Shown: in pieces, positions 6,622-15,851 of the stretch
Layout: every line of letters starts with the position of its first letter
Numbering within the stretch: position 1 is the first letter of the stretch
NCBI GenBank assembly: GCA_964424565.1
Contig: CAYRIZ010000051.1
Span: 1-15,851 of the forward strand
Direction: 5' to 3'
From: Avisuccinivibrio sp964424565
GTDB taxonomy: Bacteria > Pseudomonadota > Gammaproteobacteria > Enterobacterales > Succinivibrionaceae
DNA length: 15,851 bases
Translations under genes and position numbers: made by a program
Notes under the pieces: model-generated
What the model was told of the DNA's origin: nothing
The model's input: the letters and a program-made list of their open reading frames with translations, nothing else
Databases searched by the model: none

Positions 6622-6647
6622 CACAGCGCTCATTTTTCGGCTATAAT
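6617..6647 (+). promoter_or_regulatory. Candidate ilvY promoter
   Basis: A perfect TATAAT lies at 6642-6647. The best -35 available is poor: TGCAAC at 6617-6622 with 19 bp spacing, or CAACAC at 6619-6624 with 17 bp. That poor -35 overlaps the last operator half-site, so IlvY would be well placed to repress its own gene, as many LysR proteins do. The leader that follows contains the 12-bp palindrome CCGCCGCGGCGG (6654-6665). Confidence 0.45.
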
Positions 6648-6757
6648 CAGGCGCCGCCGCGGCGGACACAGGCATAATTAACGGCACACTACGTCCCGGA
6701 AACTGCAGCAGACGGCGGCAAAACTCCGGGCTCAGACAAGACAGCAGAGGTGGAAAG

Positions 6758-7684
6758 GTGATTAATTTAGCTGACGCAGCGGATTTTCTGCGCATCTGCG
6801 AAACTGAAAATTTAACCCGGGCCGCAGCCCTGGCCGGAGTGAGTCCGTCCACTTTAAGCCGCAGCTTAAGCCGTCTGGAAGAGGAGCTGCAGGTCAAGCT
6901 CTGCACCCGCGATCAAAAGGGCATTATGCTTACCGCCGCCGGCCAGCGCTTCCGCGAATTTGCCGCCGAATGCCTGGGCCGCTACACCACCATGCTGCAT
7001 GAACTGCAGGCCGGGGAAAGCCCGGTGCAGGGCGCCATCAAGATCTACTGCTCAGTCTCGGCCTCCTATATTTTTATTCCGCGGCTGCTCTCCGAACTGC
7101 GTCTGGCCCACCCGGGGCTGGAGGTCAGCCTGGAAACAGGAGATCCGGCCGATGCCCTGGATCTGCTGGCCGACGGCAATATTGATTTTGTCATAGCCGC
7201 CCTGCCGGAGCAGCTGCCGGCGCACATCAGGGCCGTGCCGCTGGTCAGTTTCCCCCTGGTGCTGATCGCCCCGCGCTCTCCGCTGTATAAACTGCCGGGC
7301 TATGACGGCGAGCATTATGATCTGGCCGCAGTGCCCTTCATCATGGCCGAGCGCGGACAGCTGCGCCTGGAGGTGGACAAGTGGTTTGCCGGCCAGGGAG
7401 TGGTGCCGCACATCTACTCTGAAGTGGCCGGCCATGAGGCCATAGTCAGCCTGTGCGCCCTGGGCTTTGGCCTGGCCGTAGCCCCGCGCCTGGTAGTGGA
7501 TCTCTCCCCTTTCCGCGGCGATATCAGACAGCTGCCGGCAAAAGATCTGCCCAATTTCCACCTGGCCCTGTGCAGCCTGCAGGCGCGGCAGGAGGAAGGC
7601 ATAATCAAGGCAGTAAACGAGGAGGCCCGTAAAACCGCCCCCACCTTCGGGGCCGATCTGCTGAGCCGCCGGCTGGGCGAATAA
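6758..7684 (+). CDS. ilvY: LysR-type transcriptional activator of ilvC (IlvY-like)
   Basis: This 308-aa protein has the LysR plan: an N-terminal winged helix-turn-helix (about 3-61, recognition region AAALAGVSPSTLSRSLSRLEE) and a periplasmic-binding-like effector domain. Stretches such as IYCSVSASYIFIPRLLSEL, TGDPADALDLLADG, VPFIMAERGQLR and GHEAIVSLCALGFGLAVAPRLV align with the corresponding parts of E. coli IlvY. Together with the divergent ilvC next door this makes the assignment firm. IlvY activates ilvC when acetolactate or acetohydroxybutyrate is bound. The start is the GTG at 6758, with AGAGG (6746-6750) seven bases upstream. No in-frame ATG fits better. No clear terminator follows before pgi, so some readthrough is possible. 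Confidence 0.93.
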   Translation: MINLADAADFLRICETENLTRAAALAGVSPSTLSRSLSRLEEELQVKLCTRDQKGIMLTAAGQRFREFAAECLGRYTTMLHELQAGESPVQGAIKIYCSVSASYIFIPRLLSELRLAHPGLEVSLETGDPADALDLLADGNIDFVIAALPEQLPAHIRAVPLVSFPLVLIAPRSPLYKLPGYDGEHYDLAAVPFIMAERGQLRLEVDKWFAGQGVVPHIYSEVAGHEAIVSLCALGFGLAVAPRLVVDLSPFRGDIRQLPAKDLPNFHLALCSLQARQEEGIIKAVNEEARKTAPTFGADLLSRRLGE

Positions 7685-7758
7685 AGAGCAAATGCAGACT
7701 GCCGGAGAAGAGATCTGAGCAAAAAGCGGCCCTCTGCCTAATTTCCAGCATTTAGTAT

Positions 7759-7787
7759 TTGCGCCGGGCAGTGCTTTTACATATCCT
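7759..7787 (+). promoter_or_regulatory. Candidate pgi promoter
   Basis: TTGCGC (7759-7764) and TATCCT (7782-7787) are separated by 17 bp, four matches to each consensus hexamer, about 90 bases before the pgi ATG. The 194-bp gap between ilvY and pgi contains no other good promoter-like pair that I can see, and no gene beyond the doubtful leader frame at 7815. Confidence 0.35.
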
Positions 7788-7814
7788 AGAGACTGGATTT
7801 TGTTTGTTTACAGC

Positions 7815-7868
7815 ATGAACCCCAGGGCCGTATCTGCGGCTTTTTCGGTTATTGTTTCCAGCTTTTAG
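7815..7868 (+). other. Possible 17-codon leader frame with hairpin and U-run before pgi
   Basis: An ATG at 7815 opens a 17-codon frame that stops at TAG 7866-7868, inside the TTTTAGGAG ribosome site of pgi. Within it GCCG (7827-7830) and CGGC (7837-7840) can pair around TATCTG and are followed by TTTTT (7841-7845), a weak terminator-like structure. The ATG has no visible ribosome site and the stem is only four pairs, so this may be chance. If real, it would be a leader peptide or attenuator, or a weak ilvY terminator. Confidence 0.2.
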
Positions 7869-7878
7869 GAGTGTAATC

Positions 7879-9531
7879 ATGCTTAAGGATATCAATCCTA
7901 CCAAAACTGCTGCCTGGCAGGCTTTAAGTGAACATTTTGCCCAGACCAAAGGCCGTACCATTCAGGAATTATTTGCTGCCGATCCCGAGCGCTTCAAGAA
8001 GTTCTCCCTCTCTTTGGGTGATGATCTGCTGGTAGACTTCTCCAAGAACATCATAGACGAAAAGACTTTGTCCCTGCTGCTGGATCTGGCCCGCGAGTGC
8101 GACGTCCCGGCCGACATCGAGGCCATGTTCACCGGTGAGAAGATTAACCGCACTGAAGATCGTGCCGTACTGCACACTGCCCTGCGCAACTTCTCCGGCC
8201 AGCCGGTCTATGTGGACGGCTGTGATGTCATGCCTGACGTGCAGAAAGTCCTGGCCAAGATGAAGGGCTTCTGCGAGAAGGTCATCTCCGGCGAATGGAA
8301 GGGTTATACCGGCAAGGAAATCACCGACGTAGTCAATGTAGGCATAGGCGGCTCCGATCTCGGCCCCTGCATGGTCACTGCAGCCTTAACTCCCTACCAC
8401 ACCCGTCTTAAGGCTCACTTCGTCTCCAACATCGACGGCACTCATATGGTGGAAACCTTAAAGGAGTGCAATCCTGAGACCACCATGTTCCTCATTGCCT
8501 CCAAGACCTTCACCACCCTGGAGACCATGACCAATGCCCACACCGCCCGTGACTGGTTCCTCAAGGCCGCCGGCGACGTCAAGCATGTAGCCAAACACTT
8601 CGTGGCCATTTCCACCAATACCGCGGAAGTAGCCAAATTCGGCATAGACACCGAGAACATGTTCGAGTTCTGGGACTGGGTAGGCGGCCGTTACTCCTCC
8701 TGGTCTGCCATAGGCCTGTCCATAGCCCTGGCCTGCGGCTATGACAATTTCGAGCAGTTCCTCAAGGGCGGCTTTGCCATGGATCAGCACTTCAGAACCA
8801 CTCCGCTGGAGAAGAACCTGCCGGTGCTGCTGGCCTTAATAGGTTTGTGGTACAACAACTTCTACGGCTTTGCCACCGAGGCCATACTGCCCTACGATCA
8901 GTACATGTACCGCTTCCCGGCCTACTTCCAGCAGGGCAACATGGAATCCAACGGCAAGAGCGTGGACCGCTGCGGCAATGAAGTGGACTATCAGACCGGT
9001 CCCATTATCTGGGGCGAACCCGGCACCAACGGCCAGCACGCCTTCTATCAGCTCATCCATCAGGGCACCAAGGTCATCCCCTGCGACTTCATCGCTCCGG
9101 CCCGTACCCACAACCCTGTAGGTGATCACCACGTCAAGCTGCTCTCCAACTTCTTTGCCCAGACCGAGGCTCTGGCCTTTGGCAAGACCCGCGAGGCCGT
9201 AATTGCCGAGTTTGAGCAGAAGGGCAAGAAGCCTGAGGATTATCTGCCTGTAGTACCCTTCAAGGTCTTCAAGGGCAATCGTCCTACCAATTCCATTCTG
9301 GTCAAGGAGATCACCCCGTTCACTCTGGGCATGCTGATCGCTTTGTATGAGCACAAGATCTTTGTGCAGGGCGCCATCCTCAATATCTACACCTTCGATC
9401 AGTGGGGTGTGGAATTAGGCAAGCAGCTGGCCATGCGCATTATTCCTGAGCTGGAAAATGCCGAAACCATTACCAGCCATGACAGCTCCACCAATGGTCT
9501 GATCAATGCCTACAAGGCCATGAAGGCCTAA
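7879..9531 (+). CDS. pgi: Glucose-6-phosphate isomerase
   Basis: This 550-aa enzyme interconverts glucose 6-phosphate and fructose 6-phosphate in glycolysis and gluconeogenesis. It aligns end to end with E. coli Pgi (549 aa). Signature stretches include VGIGGSDLGP, SKTFTTLETMTNA (sugar-phosphate SIS fold), GRYSSWSAIGLSIAL, QGNMESNGK, GQHAFYQLIHQGTK and FDQWGVELGKQLA. The catalytic Glu, His and Lys fall at 356, 387 and 515, one residue off the E. coli numbering. The ATG at 7879 is chosen because TAGGAG (7866-7871) sits seven bases upstream. A TTG 27 bases earlier would overlap that ribosome site. The gene is monocistronic in appearance, with a candidate promoter upstream and tandem terminator hairpins downstream. 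Confidence 0.98.
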   Translation: MLKDINPTKTAAWQALSEHFAQTKGRTIQELFAADPERFKKFSLSLGDDLLVDFSKNIIDEKTLSLLLDLARECDVPADIEAMFTGEKINRTEDRAVLHTALRNFSGQPVYVDGCDVMPDVQKVLAKMKGFCEKVISGEWKGYTGKEITDVVNVGIGGSDLGPCMVTAALTPYHTRLKAHFVSNIDGTHMVETLKECNPETTMFLIASKTFTTLETMTNAHTARDWFLKAAGDVKHVAKHFVAISTNTAEVAKFGIDTENMFEFWDWVGGRYSSWSAIGLSIALACGYDNFEQFLKGGFAMDQHFRTTPLEKNLPVLLALIGLWYNNFYGFATEAILPYDQYMYRFPAYFQQGNMESNGKSVDRCGNEVDYQTGPIIWGEPGTNGQHAFYQLIHQGTKVIPCDFIAPARTHNPVGDHHVKLLSNFFAQTEALAFGKTREAVIAEFEQKGKKPEDYLPVVPFKVFKGNRPTNSILVKEITPFTLGMLIALYEHKIFVQGAILNIYTFDQWGVELGKQLAMRIIPELENAETITSHDSSTNGLINAYKAMKA

Positions 9532-9546
9532 ACCGCCATTAAGCCG

Positions 9547-9577
9547 CTGCCGCCCTGTTGGGCTGCAGTTTGGTTTT
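9547..9577 (+). terminator. First terminator-like hairpin after pgi
   Basis: CTGC-c-GCCC (9547-9555) pairs with GGGC-t-GCAG (9560-9568) around a TGTT loop, with one mismatch, and is followed by TTTGGTTTT. It sits 16 bases after the pgi stop, directly before a stronger terminator, so the two could act in tandem. Confidence 0.45.
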
Positions 9578-9588
9578 AAGAAAATTGA

Positions 9589-9625
9589 GGCACTGCACCC
9601 TAACAGGTACAGTGCCTTTTAATTT
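9589..9625. terminator. Bidirectional intrinsic terminator between pgi and the OYE gene
   Basis: GGCACTG (9589-9595) pairs perfectly with CAGTGCC (9610-9616). An inner ACC/GGT helix (9597-9599 with 9606-9608) follows after one mismatch, and the loop is CTAACA. Plus-strand transcripts meet TTTTAATTT after the stem. Minus-strand transcripts meet TCAATTTTCTT. It can therefore end both pgi and the convergent OYE gene. Confidence 0.87.
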
Positions 9626-9670
9626 GTCCTGCAATCAGGATCAGCCCCGGTCTGAGGCACTAAGCTGCCT

Positions 9671-10744
9671 TCAGTGGTTTAAGGCAAAGAATTTGACCAC
9701 ATTGGGCGCGCTGAGGTCCTTGACGCCCAGCTCCCGGGCCGCATGCCAGCCCCAGTTGGGATCTGACAGCACCGCGCGGCCTACATCAATGACATCACAG
9801 GCACCCAGCTGCAGCACGGTCTCAGCCTGATAGGCATTGGTGATCAAACCCACGCCGAATACAGGCAGGGAGCTGTGGGCTTTGACCTGAGCGGCATAAG
9901 GCAGCTGATAGCCCGGAGCTACCGGAACGGGTACGGTAAGCAGTCCGCCGGTGGAAATATCGGCAAAGCAGCAGCCCAGCTGCGCGGCTATATCCACGCA
10001 CTTTAAAGTATCCTCCACAGTGATGCCGCCTTCAGCCCAGTCCACGGCACTGAGGCGTACACCAACTGCGCACTCCTCCGGCACCGCGGCCTTTACAGCC
10101 GCAATCACTTCCCTGTAGAGACGGCTGCGATTATCAAAGCTGCCGCCATAGGCATCAGTGCGCTGATTGGACAGAGGCGAGAGGAATTCGTGGATGAGGA
10201 AACCGTGGGCGGCATGAATCATGATGCCGTCGCAGCCGGCTTTGGCTGCGCGGGCAGCCGCCTCAGCGAATTTCTGCACCAGCTGTGCTGTATCCTCCGC
10301 ACTCAGCTCCTGCGGCTGCGGCCTCTTGTCCGACCAGTGCATAGCCGTGGGAGCCACCGGCTGCCAGCCGCCCCGCTCCGGAGCCATCCAGTAGTCGGTA
10401 GCGGGATCTATGGAGGCTTTGCGCCCGGCATGATTGAGCTGAATGAACACCTTGACGTCAGGCGCGGCCTTTTTCACCGCCTCGACAATGGAGGCTATGC
10501 CGTCGGCCCGGGCATCATCCCAAATACCCAGGCAGAAAGGGGAAATACGTCCCTCCGGCACCACGCCCACAGCTTCAATGGTGACCGCGGCGGCACCGGA
10601 AGAAGCCAGTGACGCATAATGCAGCCGGTGAAAGTCCTGCGCCAGGCCGTCTGCGGCCTGCCAGACACACATGGGAGGAATGTGAATGCGGTTTTTCAGC
10701 TTTAAGGCCCCGTACTCCAGCGGCGTAAAAAGTTTGCTCTGCAT
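9671..10744 (-). CDS. Old yellow enzyme family NAD(P)H:flavin oxidoreductase (YqjM/XenA type)
   Basis: This 357-aa FMN-dependent ene-reductase is of the YqjM/XenA class. It would reduce activated C=C bonds of enones and possibly nitro compounds or quinones; the natural substrate is unknown. Evidence in a TIM-barrel frame: NRIHIPPMCVW with the class-typical active-site Cys26, VEGRISP-like VPEGRISPFCLGIWDD, QLNHAGRKAS (102-111), HAAHGFL with the substrate-binding pair H177 and H180, and FLSPLSNQRTDAYGGSFDNRSRLYREVI. Near the C-terminus are the FMN-phosphate region VFGVGLITN and the DVIDVGRAVLSDPNWGWHAAREL block. The ATG at 10744 is chosen because AAGGAG (10750-10755) lies five bases upstream; an in-frame start 36 bases earlier has no such site. 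It is divergent from dnaE and shares the pgi terminator. Confidence 0.93.
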   Translation of the reverse strand: MQSKLFTPLEYGALKLKNRIHIPPMCVWQAADGLAQDFHRLHYASLASSGAAAVTIEAVGVVPEGRISPFCLGIWDDARADGIASIVEAVKKAAPDVKVFIQLNHAGRKASIDPATDYWMAPERGGWQPVAPTAMHWSDKRPQPQELSAEDTAQLVQKFAEAAARAAKAGCDGIMIHAAHGFLIHEFLSPLSNQRTDAYGGSFDNRSRLYREVIAAVKAAVPEECAVGVRLSAVDWAEGGITVEDTLKCVDIAAQLGCCFADISTGGLLTVPVPVAPGYQLPYAAQVKAHSSLPVFGVGLITNAYQAETVLQLGACDVIDVGRAVLSDPNWGWHAARELGVKDLSAPNVVKFFALNH

Positions 10745-10770
10745 AATTTCTCCTTGTAAAAGACTGATTG

Positions 10771-10800
10771 TTGCCAACATTTGCCAACATTTGCCGGCAT
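10771..10800. repeat. Three tandem 10-bp repeats upstream of the OYE gene
   Basis: TTGCCAACAT occurs at 10771-10780 and 10781-10790, and a variant TTGCCGGCAT at 10791-10800. The 10-bp period places the same face of each copy on one side of the helix. The third copy contains the palindrome TGCCGGCA. The array lies at the expected OYE transcription start, so it may be an operator for an unidentified regulator. Such a short array could also be slippage. Confidence 0.85.
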
Positions 10801-10804
10801 ATAA

Positions 10805-10833
10805 ACTTTATTAAGTACGGCGGCAGTTTACAA
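10805..10833 (-). promoter_or_regulatory. Candidate promoter of the OYE gene
   Basis: On the minus strand TTGTAA (10828-10833) and TAAAGT (10805-10810) are 17 bp apart. Transcription would start near 10798, inside the tandem repeat array. The -35 overlaps the candidate -10 of dnaE on the other strand. Confidence 0.4.
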
Positions 10834-10834
10834 T
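10807..10834 (+). promoter_or_regulatory. Candidate promoter of dnaE
   Basis: TACAAT at 10829-10834 matches the -10 consensus at five of six positions. TTTATT (10807-10812) with 16 bp spacing is a weak -35. The start point would be near 10841, about 35 bases before the dnaE ATG. It overlaps the OYE promoter almost completely, so the two would compete for polymerase. Confidence 0.4.
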
Positions 10835-10875
10835 AGAGCCAAAACAGCACCTTAAGAGTATCCCGGGAAAATGCC

Positions 10876-14552
<3,677 letters not shown>

Positions 14553-14571
<19 letters not shown>

Positions 14572-15296
14572 GCCGCCGGCGGATTTACCCTGCAGGCACA
14601 AACAGGCTGAAGTACCGCCGGCACAAACCTCAGCCCGCCGCCTTCTGCCTTCTCCTGCAGACGAAAGGCATTAAGATCTGCCGCCGGGGAGGGAAATACG
14701 GTAAAAAATCCCTGCTCGGCGCAGATCTGCGAGAGCAGATAGGAGCGCAGTACACCCCGGCCGTTGAGCGGAGAGAAATAAGCCCCCTGCTGCATGCTTA
14801 TATCGTCCAGCCCGGCCAGCCCTATGCCTGAGTGTTTGAGCAGGCATTCGCGGTGAGTCCAGTGCAGCAGGAAAAACTCCAGGGCGGCCTGCTCATTGGC
14901 ACAGGAGGCAAACTGCTCCCGCTCCTCGGCCGACAAGACCTTGCGGACCAGACTGTGCAGGCTGCGCCGCGGCCGCAGGATCTCGGCATCCAGTCCCACC
15001 GCCTGCTCCCGGCACATCAGCAGCAGAATGCTGCCGCCGCTGTGGGTAATATTGAAATAACACTCCCGCCCGGCAAAATAAGGTTTGCCATGCTGCAGGC
15101 GCCTGATCTCAGGCAGCGGCGCCTCAGCGGGGCGGCAGCTTAAGTGATTAAAGCAGAGGCGCAGGAAAAAGCGCTCCTGCAGAAAGACAGGCGCGCGCTG
15201 CGCGCGCAGGCCTATGCGCTGCATTTCCTCTAAATCCGCAGCCGCCGTGCTCTCCGGCAGCAGGGCAAAAGGGGCGGCAAAAAGAAACAAATTCAC
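14553..15296 (-). CDS. 4'-phosphopantetheinyl transferase, Sfp/AcpT superfamily
   Basis: This 247-aa enzyme would transfer phosphopantetheine from CoA to a conserved serine of a carrier protein. Core motifs are present: GKPYF (70-74), FNITHSGG (81-88), GLDAE with Mg-binding D103 and E105, and WTHRECLLK (146-154, E150 and K154), where the usual KE is RE. The length suits a two-lobed Sfp/AcpT-type protein rather than AcpS (about 125 aa). I choose the GTG at 15294-15296 because AGGAG (15305-15309) is eight bases upstream. A TTG 21 bases earlier lacks such a site. No carrier protein, PKS or NRPS gene is in the window, so the substrate is unknown. It is the second gene of a leftward pair, 17 bases after the membrane protein gene, and its 3' end overlaps the dnaE stop by 19 bases. 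Confidence 0.88.
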
Positions 15297-15313
15297 GATC
15301 TGGGCTCCTGCCT

Positions 15314-15706
15314 TCAATCTTGTTTCCGATTTTCCGGGCTGTTTTGCTGATCGTCCGCGGCAGCCTCCTGTGTGTCAGGCTTTGTCTCCGGCGGCCGGCG
15401 GCGCTGCCAGAAAACAGTAAAGCGCAGCAGCTGTACACAGATGAGATAACACAAAATCAGGATCACCACAGCCAATGCCGGACCGTACAGCAGCGGCTGC
15501 GCATTCAGCCTGTCCGGCTCCAGACCGAGGAGCTGCAGAAATGCAGTGGTGCGCCTGTTGAAGGCAATATCCAGGGCAAACAGGCCGTCGGCGGCCAGCA
15601 GCAGTATTACTCCCAGGCGAAAGGAGCGCGGCAGTATACAGTGCAGCAGACCGGCGGCCGCTAGCAGTACGGCGGCAGTGGCTATAAAGCTGTCAGCAAA
15701 AGGCAT
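15314..15706 (-). CDS. Small three-helix membrane protein of unknown function
   Basis: I do not recognise this 130-aa protein. Three hydrophobic segments are visible at about 6-25, 31-49 and 75-96. They are followed by a charged, Gln/Asp-rich tail (101-130) that begins QRRRPP. Arginines after segments 1 and 3 suggest an N-out, C-in topology by the positive-inside rule. There is no catalytic motif and no lipobox. The ATG at 15706 is preceded by GGAG at seven bases; a TTG six bases earlier is too close to that site. It lies 17 bases before the PPTase start, so the two are probably co-transcribed. A role in a lipid, envelope or acyl-carrier pathway is possible only by association. Confidence 0.75.
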   Translation of the reverse strand: MPFADSFIATAAVLLAAAGLLHCILPRSFRLGVILLLAADGLFALDIAFNRRTTAFLQLLGLEPDRLNAQPLLYGPALAVVILILCYLICVQLLRFTVFWQRRRPPETKPDTQEAAADDQQNSPENRKQD

Positions 15707-15742
15707 GAACAATCTCCGGGCAGGCCAAACAATCAGCGTCCT

Positions 15743-15751
15743 ATCTTAACA
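15743..15751 (-). promoter_or_regulatory. Candidate extended -10 promoter for the membrane protein-PPTase pair
   Basis: On the minus strand the sequence reads TGTTAAGAT, an extended -10 (TGn plus TAAGAT at 15743-15748), the same form as the ilvC candidate. The -35 region at normal spacing (CCTGCT) is a poor match, which extended -10 promoters tolerate. It lies about 35 bases before the ATG at 15706. Confidence 0.45.
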
Positions 15752-15830
15752 TCAGACCGGGGCAGAGCAGGGCTGACAATATAAGAAGCCCCCTTTTGCA
15801 GGGTGATTGCATAAATTAAAGCCAGCAGCC

Positions 15831-15851
15831 AGTCTGCTGATGGTGCAGACT
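15831..15851. repeat. Inverted repeat at the right edge of the window
   Basis: AGTCTGC (15831-15837) and GCAGACT (15845-15851) are perfect reverse complements around a seven-base loop TGATGGT. The structure touches the window end, so it may extend further. It could belong to a terminator or structured RNA of the next gene to the right. Between it and the candidate promoter (15752-15830) I see no gene. Confidence 0.4.

Noticed and set aside
8836..9354. Antisense frame of 172 codons inside pgi, with similar ones inside ilvC and ilvY
   Set aside because: No ribosome site or domain. The overlapping sense genes are unambiguous and conserved throughout.
15297..15317. TTG start for the PPTase that would overlap the membrane-protein stop (TTGA)
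   Set aside because: The GTG at 15294-15296 has a clear AGGAG eight bases upstream, whereas the TTG has only a poor GGAAA.

Overview
This is a GC-rich stretch of bacterial chromosome made almost entirely of housekeeping genes. The proteins resemble gammaproteobacterial (E. coli-type) versions throughout: long-form (class II) IlvC with a divergent IlvY-like LysR regulator, Rep helicase, Pgi, TcdA, and a DnaE with a degenerate PHP domain. Shine-Dalgarno sites are clear at several starts. AUA isoleucine codons are common despite the GC content. I place the organism in the Gammaproteobacteria with good confidence. A host-associated lineage such as the Aeromonadales/Succinivibrionaceae is possible but only a guess. 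I see no IS element, phage, plasmid gene or CRISPR array.

Layout, left to right. Positions 1-224 hold a leftward tRNA operon, tRNA-Arg(CCG) then tRNA-Leu(CAG, cut by the edge), behind a stable-RNA-type promoter. Positions 326-4932 are a rightward operon: tcdA (tRNA t6A dehydratase), a 575-aa primase-like protein with a CHC2-type zinc finger and a degenerate TOPRIM-like domain, and rep helicase, whose ATG overlaps the previous stop codon. Convergent to it is ilvC (5035-6516, minus). It is divergent from ilvY (6758-7684, plus) across a 241-bp control region with overlapping inverted repeats that look like the IlvY operators. pgi follows (7879-9531, plus) and ends in a strong bidirectional terminator. 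That terminator also serves a leftward old-yellow-enzyme gene (9671-10744). The OYE gene and dnaE (10876-14571, plus) are divergent, with overlapping candidate promoters and three tandem 10-bp repeats between them. dnaE ends by overlapping the tail of a leftward two-gene unit: a small three-helix membrane protein and an Sfp/AcpT-type phosphopantetheinyl transferase.

The genes serve replication (rep, dnaE, possibly the primase-like protein), translation (two tRNAs, tcdA), branched-chain amino acid synthesis and its acetohydroxyacid-responsive control (ilvC, ilvY), central carbon metabolism (pgi), redox or detoxification (OYE) and carrier-protein activation (PPTase).

The least ordinary item is the primase-like protein at 1166-2893. 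It looks like a mobile-element CHC2/TOPRIM replication protein that has lost its TOPRIM catalytic residues and is now tied to rep by a one-base stop/start overlap.
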